Assembly: GCA_028820845.1 (NCBI GenBank) | Contig: JAPPII010000109.1 | Location: 1 to 37,176 of the forward strand | From: Candidatus Poribacteria bacterium | GTDB taxonomy: Bacteria > Poribacteria > WGA-4E > WGA-3G | Reading direction: 5' to 3' | DNA: 37,176 bases | Part shown: positions 16,275 to 24,011 of the stretch, one piece after another | Numbering within the stretch: the first letter of the stretch is position 1 | Layout of the letters: each line of letters opens with the position of its first letter | Program-made: the position numbers and the translations under genes | Notes under the pieces: generated by a model | The model's database searches: none | Seen by the model: only the letters and a program-made list of their open reading frames with translations | Told to the model about the DNA's origin: nothing

Positions 16275-17303
16275 ATGTCAACAAATACTTCTTACCGTGT
16301 TGGACTTGTCGGCGCGGGTGGAATTGCCAATGCACACGCCAACGCGTGTCAACAAGCACCGAGTGCTGAATTGGCGGCGATCTGTGACGTGTCAGGCGAT
16401 GCATTAGCCGGTTTCGGTGAACGGTATGACGTGGACCCCGAAAACCGGTATCTTTCTTTAGCAGAGATGTTAGACACTGAGAATTTGGACATCGCCATTA
16501 TCTGTACCTGGGGTGCCTTTCACGCTGAGGTCGGTATCCAGATTTCTGAATCCCATCAGGTGAAAGCGATTTTGTGTGAAAAGCCGTTTACTTCGACGGC
16601 TGCGGAGGCGGAGGCGTTTGTCGGTGCAGCGCAAGAGAACGGTGTACTGGTGGCAGAAGCGTTTAAATTCCGACATCACCCGATGCACCTGAAGGCGAAG
16701 GAACTCGTTGATGCAGGGGCAATCGGGGAGTTTAAGGCGATCCGGAGCACCTTCTGCACGGGTGGCGGTGGCGGCGGACCCGAGGCACGTAAGCCTGAGA
16801 TGAATTGGCGATTTAACAAAGCGAAAGGTGGCGGCAGTATCTACGATTTGGCGTGTTACAATATCCATCATGCGCGATTTATGTTTGGTGCTGAACCGAT
16901 CCGGGTCTCTGGGATGTCGCAAGCCGGATTAGAAGTGGACGATGGTTCTTACCTACAGTTAGTATTTTCCGGTGAACGGGTTGCCCATATTTCTACGGGT
17001 TTTAATTGTGCGGGTGGACAGTACGCCGAAATGGCGGGGTTGGGTGGTATGCTTAGGATTGAGACGGCGTGGAACAATGAGAACTCGGCGGTCAGCATTG
17101 AGGTGACTACACGAGAGGGTCGAGAAGTCATTGATTTTGAACCCTGTTTCCAATTTGCTTTGCAGTTAGAGCATCTATGCGAAGTTTTAACAACCGGAAA
17201 ACCACACCGGATTTCACCGGAAAGCTGCGTGAATCAGATGCGCGTGATTGATGCTGCGTTTGAAGCGATGGCGACTGGACGGACGGTTGAATTGGGAAAT
17301 TAG
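16275..17303 (+). CDS. Gfo/Idh/MocA-family oxidoreductase
   Basis: A 342-residue NAD(P)-dependent dehydrogenase, probably acting on a sugar or inositol-like compound. The Rossmann motif GLVGAGGIANAH opens the protein, and the family signature CEKPF carries the catalytic Lys. The C-terminal part has the open beta-sheet pattern of the family, with a glycine-rich loop (TGGGGGGPE) after the first domain. I choose the ATG at 16275, preceded by AAAGGAA with a suitable gap, over an upstream in-frame ATG at 16254. The gene lies between the sulfotransferase and the HAD hydrolase on the same strand, suggesting a pathway modifying a sugar derivative. Confidence 0.87.
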   Translation: MSTNTSYRVGLVGAGGIANAHANACQQAPSAELAAICDVSGDALAGFGERYDVDPENRYLSLAEMLDTENLDIAIICTWGAFHAEVGIQISESHQVKAILCEKPFTSTAAEAEAFVGAAQENGVLVAEAFKFRHHPMHLKAKELVDAGAIGEFKAIRSTFCTGGGGGGPEARKPEMNWRFNKAKGGGSIYDLACYNIHHARFMFGAEPIRVSGMSQAGLEVDDGSYLQLVFSGERVAHISTGFNCAGGQYAEMAGLGGMLRIETAWNNENSAVSIEVTTREGREVIDFEPCFQFALQLEHLCEVLTTGKPHRISPESCVNQMRVIDAAFEAMATGRTVELGN

Positions 17304-17333
17304 CGAACCGCGAATAGCGAACAGCAAACTATT

Positions 17334-18029
17334 ATGCCAAATTTTGCAGAGACGAAAGCACTTACATTTGATTTATTCGGTACGATTTTAGACTTAGGCG
17401 GTAGCCTGACACCCTTTATTGGTGAATCTCTGACCGCCCGTGGCGTTGATGTATCAGCGGATGAATTTTGGGCGCAGTGGCGGTATCGACAGCGGATTGA
17501 GCAATATCAAGATACGATTACGATGCTCGGACATAGCGGTTATCTGGAGACCGTGCGCCGTGCTGTCCACTACGTACTGAGAGCAAACGGCATTGCTGCG
17601 ACTCCTGAAACAGTGGAGGAATTTATGCGAGGTTGGCAGTCCCTCTCGCCTTTCCCTGAAGTTTTGTCTGCCCTCGCGAAACTGAAATCTCGGTATCAGT
17701 TGGTGGTGTTATCCAACGGCGATCCGTCGTTTTTAGACTATCTCGTTACGGCGCGCGTTGCCTGGGATTTCGATGACGTAATCTCGGTTACATCGGTGGG
17801 TGCGTTTAAGCCGCATCCGGCGGTCTATCGCGGTGCAGCAGGGAAATTAGGACTTGAAGTCAATGAATGTCTGATGGTCTCTGCGAATTCGTTTGACATT
17901 ATGGGGGCGCGGGCGTGTGGATATAGAGGGGCGTTTGTGAACCGTTATGAACTGCCATACGAGGATACGCTGTATCAACCGGATGTAACGGTGCACGATT
18001 TTGCGGAGTTAACAGCGGCGTTGCTGTAG
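17334..18029 (+). CDS. HAD-superfamily hydrolase, haloacid dehalogenase type II-like
   Basis: A 231-residue HAD hydrolase. Motif I is FDLFGTILD with the nucleophile Asp13. The second Asp of phosphatase-type HADs is replaced by Leu, as in L-2-haloacid dehalogenases. Motif II is LSNGD, motif III includes KPHPAVY, and MVSANSFDIMGARACGY matches the dehalogenase-type motif IV. It may dehalogenate a 2-haloacid or hydrolyse a phosphate ester; the sequence favours the dehalogenase subgroup. No good ribosome site precedes the ATG, which lies 30 bases after the oxidoreductase stop, so coupling is possible. A palindromic repeat begins two bases after its stop codon. Confidence 0.8.
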   Translation: MPNFAETKALTFDLFGTILDLGGSLTPFIGESLTARGVDVSADEFWAQWRYRQRIEQYQDTITMLGHSGYLETVRRAVHYVLRANGIAATPETVEEFMRGWQSLSPFPEVLSALAKLKSRYQLVVLSNGDPSFLDYLVTARVAWDFDDVISVTSVGAFKPHPAVYRGAAGKLGLEVNECLMVSANSFDIMGARACGYRGAFVNRYELPYEDTLYQPDVTVHDFAELTAALL

Positions 18030-18031
18030 AA

Positions 18032-18099
18032 GGGCAGCCACAAGGGCTGCTCCTACAAGGCACGTGGTGGTGGGCAGCCACAAGGGCTGCCCCTACAAG
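18032..18099 (+). repeat. two GGGCAGCC hairpin repeats followed by CTAC
   Basis: Units at 18032-18058 and 18072-18099 each have GGGCAGCC-acaa-GGGCTGC and end in CCTACAAG. The first begins two bases after the HAD hydrolase stop. As paired stem-loops they could also slow or end transcription. Confidence 0.85.
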
Positions 18100-18116
18100 A
18101 TGTGTATTTATTTTTA

Positions 18117-18210
18117 GGATCTACCATAAATGAAGATTAATTATTTAAATTGGTAATTTTCAAACGTGCGATAAATCGCACTACTACGAACCAGTCCGTT
18201 TGTAGTAAAG
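18117..18210. repeat. palindromic repeat cluster with CTAC/GTAG flanks
   Basis: The block contains a degenerate MITE-end sequence (18117-18130). The near-perfect hairpin GTGCGAT-aa-ATCGCAC (18166-18181) is joined to CTACTAC, and a second arm GAACCAGTCCGTTTGTAGTA has GTAG at 18202-18205. It thus reads as two facing GTAG-hairpin units. Confidence 0.6.
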
Positions 18211-18237
18211 CAATTCGATCGAATCTGTTTCTCAGCC

Positions 18238-18508
18238 TTAATCTTGGGTTTTCACGTCGCCCCATAATGTGCTTAAGAGCGATGATGAGGGGGAGACGGG
18301 GAGTTGGTTGGGTGCGAACCAATTTCCGGCATCATTGCTCCCGTTGCCTGTCAGTCGTGTCGCCTTTTGACTCACCAGATTGACTTTGAAAATTTGTGAG
18401 TTGCTCCTGTCGGGTTCCGTCAGGGTTCATTGCTGAGGGGTTTTGCTGAAACAGGGGAGAGGTGTCCGAAGTGAAACAGCAAACGATAGATATATATCGC
18501 AGTTTCAT
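18238..18508 (-). pseudogene. remnant of a secreted TolB/PD40-like protein (both ends kept, middle lost)
   Basis: A strong ribosome site (GGGAGG, six-base gap) leads to ATG at 18508 and a signal-peptide-like start, MKLRYISIVCCF. About 15 residues later comes MNPDGTRQEQLTN, the hallmark strand of TolB/PD40 beta-propeller repeats. The frame then runs to a stop at 18332. In another frame the end of such a protein is readable: RLTGNGSNDAGNWFAP, then LPVSPSSSLLSTLWGDVK and TQD, with stop TAA at 18240-18238. An intact protein of this class would be several hundred residues, so most of the propeller is missing and a frameshift lies near 18370-18395. The C-terminal LWGDVKTQD resembles the tails of the two intact secreted proteins upstream. 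It begins 27 bases after the previous gene's stop. Confidence 0.6.
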
Positions 18509-18535
18509 AAGCACCCTCCCCCTGTTACTCAGGCA

Positions 18536-19324
18536 TTATGGGCGCATTTTGAGTTGCGACCAGGTCACAGCAAGTTTATCATGCGGTTCAACAGCAAGAA
18601 TTTGATCCTGAAGGGTAGCGGCATAGAACAACAGGTTTTCAATAAACGGGAGATTCGTATCGACCTTCACCTGATCTTCATTTTGTATCGCCGTGATGAT
18701 ATATGCGCCCTTACCGTGATATAGGAGTGCCACAACGAGATGGTTACCAACCGTGGCGAGTGGAATATACGCCTTATCGGGATTGTGCCATTTATCATCC
18801 GTCACAATCTCTTCTATCTTGTTTGGCTCAGTGAAAAGCGTCCGAACCTCCGGTGCTTTTGTCGGTTCAAAATCCCATGTCCTCTCGGCTTCATCACCGT
18901 TTAGTGGTTTAGGGAGCCAAGGTGTTGGACACCCGACGGCATCATCGGAGTCCTGCTCAACGTTAATGCAAATCCCTCCCTCCTCCACAAACGCTAACAC
19001 AGCATCTGATCCCTGGTCCGTGAAACGCCATCCCCCTTCACAAATCTCACCTTGTCCAAGCCAGAGGATATCAAAATCATCGGCATCTGCTTTCGGGAGT
19101 TTCGTATCCTTCGTAACCTCGTAATCAAAGGTAAAATTCTGAACTTTTTTCACATTTTTACTAATCGTTTCTGCTTCAACTTGGACTACGTTGTTCCCCA
19201 ATATCAGAACCTTTTTTGTTGACGCAGCTATTGATGTAACAGAGAACATCGCTACAGTAAAGAGAAAACATAAACAACACATCAAAACAGCATGAAATTG
19301 ACTCATTATTGTATCCGTTTTCAT
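18536..19324 (-). CDS. exported protein with an amidotransferase/ThuA-like fold and a TWxQLK tail
   Basis: About 262 residues. The signal peptide follows a short charged start (hydrophobic core about 10-32, ending near SIAAS). The mature part begins KKVLILGNN and continues with a Rossmann-like alternation (DDFDILWLGQGE, AVLAFVEEGGICINVEQDSDD). It resembles the class I amidotransferase/ThuA-like fold used for flexible trehalose- or sugar-related proteins, but no catalytic triad is clear. It ends KLAVTWSQLKMRP, a tail shared with the next upstream secreted protein. I start at 19324 (GGAG 11 bases upstream); 19306 is a possible alternative and 19372 is unlikely. Function unknown. Confidence 0.7.
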   Translation of the reverse strand: MKTDTIMSQFHAVLMCCLCFLFTVAMFSVTSIAASTKKVLILGNNVVQVEAETISKNVKKVQNFTFDYEVTKDTKLPKADADDFDILWLGQGEICEGGWRFTDQGSDAVLAFVEEGGICINVEQDSDDAVGCPTPWLPKPLNGDEAERTWDFEPTKAPEVRTLFTEPNKIEEIVTDDKWHNPDKAYIPLATVGNHLVVALLYHGKGAYIITAIQNEDQVKVDTNLPFIENLLFYAATLQDQILAVEPHDKLAVTWSQLKMRP

Positions 19325-19448
19325 TTCTTGAATAGCTCCTTTTGATGCAACAGAAAGTTGCGTAGGTTCCATAATATAAAGGTTCGCCTACCTTTTATTC
19401 TGATAGACGTATCTGTAACGTGCGTTTGATAAATACATCAGAGATTTT

Positions 19449-19541
19449 TGTATAAAGAGAACCCCTTTGGTATAATGAAGTATAACATCTTCAACCCAAA
19501 GGAGTTCTCCAATGTCTGATGATTCCTCTCAATCTAAATGA
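19449..19541 (+). promoter_or_regulatory. orphan promoter, ribosome site and 9-codon ORF
   Basis: TTGTAT (19449-19454) and TATAAT (19472-19477) are 17 bases apart. Downstream, AAGGAG (19499-19504) lies seven bases before ATG at 19512, and the frame ends after nine codons at 19541, inside the 3' end of the convergent gene. It is either the leftover start of a lost gene or a source of antisense RNA to the neighbouring secreted-protein gene. Confidence 0.5.
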
Positions 19542-20272
19542 CCCTTCAGTTGTGCCCATGTCGTTGTTAATTTGTTTGCAGCTTCAACGGACAATCCTGA
19601 TCCGCCCCCAAATTTGACATCAATCTCAAATTCATGAATTGTCTCGTGTACGTCCCGATCCCTTGGCGTTACCGGTTTCTTCCAACGGTCTTTGTTTGGT
19701 TTCCCCTTAGGTACTTTCGTCGCTTCAACATCGGGCATCGAATCCACAATTTTCGATACATCCCATGTAGGAATTTCGCCTATAGGAGAAAGTGTGGCAA
19801 TATTGGCTGAACGTGCGATTTCGACCCCATTCAGCCACAAAATATAGGAATCGTCATAGTCAATCCGAAACATAATTTTTTTCGATGTAGTCGCCTTAGG
19901 TACATCAAAGTGATAGCGCGTGTAAAGCGAACCAACTTCCCCCGATTTGATTTCCGTATTATCATCCCCATCACCGTAACCGATGCTGATGATGCCGTTT
20001 TTCCAGCTCGTATCGTCAAATTTGAGTTCAGTCCAATCCTCAACGTCTTCGTCAGGAACATGATATTTCACCTCAAAGCCTTCGTCAAAAATAACATCGT
20101 TTCCGACGGTGAGTTGGATAATAAGTGTCATATCACTACTACTGAACCCATCATTATAACATCCCGCAGCAAGCACATTATCTTTTGTAAAGAGCTTAGG
20201 GGTATCAAAGGCATAAGCTAGAGATGCGAATGTACAGCAGAGGGATAGGTAAAAGAGAATACGTTTAGTCAT
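19529..20272 (-). CDS. exported protein with a galactose-binding-like domain and a TWxQLK tail
   Basis: A 247-residue protein with a clear signal peptide (MTKRILFYLSLCCTFASLAYA). Residues about 50-150 contain FDDTSWKNGIISIGYGDGDD, YTRYHFDVP and DDSYILWLNGVEIAR. This is the jelly-roll pattern seen in galactose-binding-like and carbohydrate-binding domains appended to glycosidases and peptidases. No enzyme domain is present, so a ligand- or polysaccharide-binding role is the best guess. The C terminus KLTTTWAQLKGHLD matches the tail of the downstream secreted protein though the rest is unrelated. AAGGAG eight bases before the ATG supports the start; a promoter with TTGACA lies at 20326-20355. 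Confidence 0.72.
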   Translation of the reverse strand: MTKRILFYLSLCCTFASLAYAFDTPKLFTKDNVLAAGCYNDGFSSSDMTLIIQLTVGNDVIFDEGFEVKYHVPDEDVEDWTELKFDDTSWKNGIISIGYGDGDDNTEIKSGEVGSLYTRYHFDVPKATTSKKIMFRIDYDDSYILWLNGVEIARSANIATLSPIGEIPTWDVSKIVDSMPDVEATKVPKGKPNKDRWKKPVTPRDRDVHETIHEFEIDVKFGGGSGLSVEAANKLTTTWAQLKGHLD

Positions 20273-20325
20273 TGGAATTTCTCCTTATTGGTTTTGAAGC
20301 GTTTCGTCTGGACTCATTTGGCAAA

Positions 20326-20355
20326 ATGATAACATTATTGTAAAAAAAATGTCAA
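20326..20355 (-). promoter_or_regulatory. promoter of the galactose-binding-like secreted protein
   Basis: On the minus strand a perfect -35 TTGACA (20355-20350) is followed after 18 bases by TATCAT (20331-20326), about 55 bases before the start codon. Confidence 0.5.
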
Positions 20356-20400
20356 GAAATTGTCAAATAATTCTTTTTTTCTTAGGTTGTGCGGAGTCTT

Positions 20401-20426
20401 TTGCACAGCCTAATAGTCTATGCTAC
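20401..20426 (-). repeat. GTAG-hairpin repeat after the restriction-enzyme remnant
   Basis: On the minus strand GTAG (20426-20423) precedes an imperfect palindrome, GCATAGACT-att-AGGCTGTGC. It starts 25 bases after the terminal stop of the decayed restriction enzyme and resembles the repeat at 3171-3195. Confidence 0.6.
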
Positions 20427-20451
20427 GAAGATGGCAATTTGCGTTATGTTA

Positions 20452-21119
20452 TTACAATGGGGGTAAGCTTTCTACAATATCCACTGTCTCTAAGCTGACG
20501 GTGATGACCTTGGCTATCAACTTGACGATGTACTGTGGGTCGTCGGTGCGGTTTGGGTCGTTGACGATGCCGCTCCGTTTGTCTGTCTTTACGCGATGAG
20601 TCCCGTCAACTTTTCACCGAGTTCTGGCACGGTCTCTCGGAATTCGGCGACGGCGGTATGCCATGCGGCGATATTCTCTTCTTGATAGGCGAAAAAGGTC
20701 TGTAGGACGTGGACGAGATTTCTCGGTTCGCTAATATCCAGGTCGAATTGGAGTTCGCCGTGTTGGTAGAGGAGGGCGTGGGTCGGAGATTGCACAACAA
20801 TATTCTTGGACGGATAGCCAGCGGCGAATTTCTTGTCTGCCTCGACGTAGAGGTTGTCGTGTGTATCTTTTGCTTCCCAGTGTCCGAAAGGTAGGTTGTA
20901 GGTATCGACGATTTCGCCGTCGGGTGTAACCCGTCTTTTTTCGGGTGTGTAGTGTGTTTTTTCGCAGATGAGGGTGAGGTCTGCTTGGCGCGAGTAGTGT
21001 TGGAGGAGGCTTTGGAATGCTGCGCGGACGGTGCCTTCGTTCTGTTCGCCGAGCCGTTCGTATTCCTTGAGTTCGGCGTAGTATTGTTTGATGGGTTTGT
21101 GGGTGGGTCTGATTCTAAT
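20452..21119 (-). pseudogene. type ISP restriction-modification enzyme remnant (nuclease end and C-terminal tail only)
   Basis: The minus strand encodes 176 codons from 21119 to a stop at 20591, beginning IRIRPTHKPIKQYYAEL. It includes TPDGEIVDTY and WEAKDTHDNLYVEADKKFA, the Asp and Glu-x-Lys of a PD-(D/E)XK nuclease as found at the N terminus of type ISP/IIG-like restriction-modification enzymes. Directly after that stop, in another frame, comes KTDKRSGIVNDPN, then YIVKLIAKVITVSLETVDI and VESLPPL with stop at 20454-20452, the usual C-terminal end of the same proteins. The helicase, methyltransferase and recognition domains, normally many hundreds of residues, are absent. The first codon is ATT seven bases after GAGGA, so the original ATG appears mutated. 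The longer frame 20606-21157 is an overlapping shadow. Confidence 0.8.
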
Positions 21120-21162
21120 TGATAATTCCTCTTAAAAGGTTGGCTATTTTTCAGCACTGCTC

Positions 21163-21186
21163 GGTGCGGTTAGAAACCGCACCTAC
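21163..21186 (-). repeat. GTAG-hairpin repeat of the GGTGCGGTT family
   Basis: The palindrome GGTGCGGTT-ag-AAACCGCACC (21163-21183) is followed by CTAC, which reads GTAG-hairpin on the minus strand. It is the same family as 5604-5628 and 24234-24257. Confidence 0.85.
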
Positions 21187-21240
21187 CGGGTGTGACGTGA
21201 GTGGGTTCGGTTAATGCAAGATAAACTTTTAGAAATGGTA

Positions 21241-21735
21241 TTAGTTTCCATTTTCCAATACTTGTTGAAAGTCTTCAGGACTATCCGCTTGTATTGCAGC
21301 GCGAAATAACTCGTTGAGGCGTTGCAAGTTATCAATTTTCTCTAATATTGGCTTGAAAGTGCGCGCAGCCTCAGGATGTAATCGGAGCTCCAATGCTTCA
21401 AGGATTTTCTCGCGAGTGTTTTCTATTACACCTTGCTGCATCCCTTGCTGATGTGCTTCGGCTGCAGCTTGTTCTGTCCAGTATTCGATAATAGAAGATT
21501 GGTGCATGGTTTCCTCCAAAATGATGTTTGAAATTGTTTCGGCTTCGTAAACAAGATTACCTAAAAGAGCCAAAATTCCGAGATACTTAGGCTTATTGGG
21601 AACATTAACACTATCCGCAGTTTGGACACAGCGACGCAGCCAATCATCCGCATCCACATTCTCAGGACGTTTCATGAGCGGGGTGAAAGGTAACAACCCG
21701 GTAGGTTTCGCATCAAGAACTCCTTGACCATCCAT
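21241..21735 (-). pseudogene. 5'-truncated Rpn-family (PD-(D/E)XK transposase-like) protein
   Basis: The 164-residue frame matches only the second half of Rpn-type recombination-promoting nucleases/putative transposases. It begins with the GLLPFTPLMKRP segment and continues through an acidic helical region with the repeat-like EAHQQGMQQGVIENTREKILEALELR. It ends with a helical domain (RLNELFRAAIQADSPEDFQQVLE). The N-terminal nuclease domain is missing. Upstream the frame is closed by TAG four codons before the ATG, and the preceding DNA holds short repeats rather than coding sequence. The remnant may still be translated from 21735 (AAGGAG is not seen in front), but nuclease activity is not expected. 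Confidence 0.65.
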
Positions 21736-21849
21736 CTCAATTTTTACCTATGTCCTTTTCTGTTCATTTGACTAAACTTTGCACCATTTTAAGCTACACT
21801 TTTCGTCCGTATAGGACTCGCGTTTTGGAGAGCACAGATTTTTACACAC

Positions 21850-21921
21850 ATGCCGTCCCGCTGGGGCTGGTTTGTTATTGGGTAATGGTTTTCTATAGAC
21901 ATGTCGCCCCGCTGGGGCTGG
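21850..21921. repeat. pair of 21-bp direct repeats in a 313-bp non-coding stretch
   Basis: ATGCCGTCCCGCTGGGGCTGG (written as a 21-base unit at 21850-21870) recurs at 21901-21921 with two changes. The unit contains the small palindrome CCCCGCTGGGG in the second copy. The rest of 21736-22048 shows no gene I can support. Confidence 0.75.
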
Positions 21922-22048
21922 TATTCTGTGCATCGCGAATGCTTTTTTTTCCGCCAGACTCATGGAGAAAATTCACGGAAAATCAGCGACTCTTTAGAAT
22001 TCAATCCAAACCTAAAAGAAAGATTCTTACATCAAACTGACTTACTAT

Positions 22049-23221
22049 CTACTGCGATAACTGGATTAGAATGCCTACACCTGCGATGATAATGTAAGCA
22101 AATGTACTGACGAGCCCCCAATTCACTTGGAACTTCTTTTTTATTTCTAAAATGTCCCCCGGATAGAGTAGCACCCGCTGCGGTGTCGTGCCTTCGGCGG
22201 TATCAGACACTAACAAGACCTCTTCAGTCGTGCTGTCCCGGCGATGGATGATGACCTCCTCACGGTTCGCAGAGACTTCAAACCCTCCCGCGAGTGCAAC
22301 GGCTTGCGAGAGGTTCAAAGGTCCACGTACGCGTTGTGCCCCCGGATTGCGGACATAACCCGTCACATAGATAGGTTCAACCTTGAAGACGTTGGGAACA
22401 TACAACACATCGCCGTCTGATAAAGAAGGGGACGATGAATTGTTTTCGGATGATTTCCAGAACTGTTCGGCGCGGTTAAATTCGGTGAGTGTGCCGTCTT
22501 TTGCGACTCTTATGAGTGCTGTCAGATCTGCCTCTTGCGTGGAACCGCCTGCGCGTGCAAGTGCCTGCACAATACCAATCTCTCCGCGGATAAAGAGTTT
22601 TCCGGGGGTCTGCACCTGCCCTTGGACTTCAACGACACTCAGCGGCATGACGAACACGAGATCGTTCACGCCGACGCGGATATTTTTGTAAGCACGGTTG
22701 GTTGAGAGGTCGTAGGTTTCAACGTTTTGTGTGTCGTCGGTGCGGATGAGTTGTACGCCTTGACGGTCGGCATTCTCCGCCATACCACCGGCGAGTGCGA
22801 TGGCCCGGTATAAACCGATGTCCGTTTCAGGTGAGATAGGGTAATGTCCCGGTGCCTTTACTGCGCCACCCACAAAAACGCCGTTCTCCTGTAGGGCGGG
22901 AGACACCATAACGATCGGATTGCTGACGTGATTATCCCTGACGAGGAACTCGCGAATCAGATGATTGACATCTGTCACCGTCTGTCCGGCAACATCAAAG
23001 TCGCCACCGAAGTAATTAATTTTTCCGTCTTCACGGACTTGCACGGAATGTGTATACTCCGGTTGCCCGACGACCGCAATGAGGAGGGTATCCCCTTTTT
23101 TAATGCGGTAAACATCACCGAAAAGTGTGGTACTCGCAATGAAAAATAGTAAAATCGGAAATGCTTGCAAGCATCGCACGGGGAAACGGGAAACTCGCAA
23201 GCCTTGGAAAAAATAGATCAT
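22049..23221 (-). CDS. polysaccharide export protein (Wza-like, SLBB domains)
   Basis: A 390-residue outer-envelope protein. A signal peptide (hydrophobic core about 20-35, ending near LFGDVYRI) precedes a polysaccharide export domain starting RIKKGDTLLIAVVGQPEYT. Three ligand-binding beta-grasp (SLBB) repeats follow, recognisable by VFVGGAVKAPGHYPI, VEVQGQVQTPGKLFI and IYVTGYVRNPGAQRV, each trailed by an ALAGG-type helix. A final hydrophobic helix (STFAYIIIAGVGILIQL) may be a membrane anchor, as in Wza's C-terminal helix. Such proteins form the outer-membrane pore for capsule or exopolysaccharide. No polymerase, kinase or glycosyltransferase genes lie next to it. A weak ribosome site (GGTAAG) precedes the ATG. 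Confidence 0.85.
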   Translation of the reverse strand: MIYFFQGLRVSRFPVRCLQAFPILLFFIASTTLFGDVYRIKKGDTLLIAVVGQPEYTHSVQVREDGKINYFGGDFDVAGQTVTDVNHLIREFLVRDNHVSNPIVMVSPALQENGVFVGGAVKAPGHYPISPETDIGLYRAIALAGGMAENADRQGVQLIRTDDTQNVETYDLSTNRAYKNIRVGVNDLVFVMPLSVVEVQGQVQTPGKLFIRGEIGIVQALARAGGSTQEADLTALIRVAKDGTLTEFNRAEQFWKSSENNSSSPSLSDGDVLYVPNVFKVEPIYVTGYVRNPGAQRVRGPLNLSQAVALAGGFEVSANREEVIIHRRDSTTEEVLLVSDTAEGTTPQRVLLYPGDILEIKKKFQVNWGLVSTFAYIIIAGVGILIQLSQ

Positions 23222-23305
23222 AGCGTCTTACCGAGAAGAAACTTCGCCTCACATACGTTTGATGTCATAAATCGTATTGCGTGGGTCCCTTCTCGCACGA
23301 ACCTT

Positions 23306-23515
23306 TCAACCTTTCTTGGCTTCAATGAAAGAGAGTTGCAAATCCTGTATCGATGACAGTTTGCGAGGACCACCCCTTTTGGCAGGTTTTTTCCGCCAAT
23401 GCTCTCTGACGTAACTACCGTTATTCCTCTTGTGCGCTCGGACATAAATCTTGTCAGTTATGCGCATGTGAGATTCTACCTCTTTAAAAAGGTAAAGTTG
23501 CTTCACTTTCTTCAT
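23306..23515 (-). CDS. small basic protein with a YVRxHxRxNGxYVxxHxR motif
   Basis: A 69-residue, strongly basic frame. The centre reads KIYVRAHKRNNGSYVREHWR, a pattern of two related half-motifs (V-R/x-H-x-R around an NG turn) seen in short uncharacterised bacterial and phage proteins. The pattern suggests a compact beta-hairpin nucleic-acid or metal binder; that is inference. The start is uncertain: the ATG at 23515 lacks a clear ribosome site, while an in-frame ATG at 23467 has AGAGG 11 bases upstream and would give 53 residues. It lies 18 bases after the zinc-ribbon gene and 84 bases before the export gene, on the same strand. Confidence 0.45.
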   Translation of the reverse strand: MKKVKQLYLFKEVESHMRITDKIYVRAHKRNNGSYVREHWRKKPAKRGGPRKLSSIQDLQLSFIEAKKG

Positions 23516-23533
23516 GGCAGCTTGCCTGCGGGT

Positions 23534-23881
23534 TTAAACGTCTTGTAGTGAGTCGAAATAAGCCTTGAGGGATTCCCGTGCCTGCGGAAGTAAATTGCTT
23601 GGCACAAGGACATCACCCCATTCAGATTCCGTGAGATTGCCTTTTACACCGCCATAATAAGGGACTTCATGGCAGCGCAAATAGACAGGAATGCCGTCCT
23701 CCTCTAAAACGCTCTGGAGGATATTTCCTGCCGTTTCATTTGGTACAGATTCAACAGCGTACCAATCCCCATACGCCGTCACCTCGGTTTGCATTCGTTC
23801 GGGCACGAGTTGTACCTGGCAATCCGAACACATTGATATTTCTATCTTATATTCAGCGTTGCATTGTGGACAAAACGGCAT
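23534..23881 (-). CDS. zinc-ribbon protein with a DUF2007-like domain
   Basis: A 115-residue protein. CPQC at 4-7 and CSDC at 18-21 form a zinc ribbon. The remainder (WYAVESVPNETAGNILQSVLEEDGIPVYLRC, then WGDVLVPSNLLPQARESL) matches the DUF2007 fold, thought to be a small signal-transducing or regulatory module. Such proteins have no known catalytic activity. AAGGAG seven bases before the ATG supports the start. It appears to lead a three-gene minus-strand run ending in the polysaccharide export gene. Confidence 0.75.
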   Translation of the reverse strand: MPFCPQCNAEYKIEISMCSDCQVQLVPERMQTEVTAYGDWYAVESVPNETAGNILQSVLEEDGIPVYLRCHEVPYYGGVKGNLTESEWGDVLVPSNLLPQARESLKAYFDSLQDV

Positions 23882-24011
23882 GATGTTTCTCCTTATGAAT
23901 GGGAGAGGCTGGACCTCACCAGTAAAAGAACCTTGGGGTTTCGGACTTGTGTGGTGCCTTGCCGTGTTGCATCGGCTAATGGGAGTCGCCGTTGTTTACC
24001 CTAATCTCATT

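Noticed and set aside
18150-18383. 77-residue plus-strand open frame
   Set aside because: It runs through palindromic repeats and antisense to the TolB-like remnant and has no ribosome site.
20606-21157. 183-residue minus-strand open frame
   Set aside because: It is rich in Asn, Thr, Pro and Ser, has no recognisable motif, and overlaps the frame that clearly encodes the restriction-enzyme nuclease domain, so it is a shadow.
21772-21963. 63-residue minus-strand open frame with repeated PAPAGRHV
   Set aside because: The repeated residues come directly from the 21-bp DNA repeats and there is no start signal.
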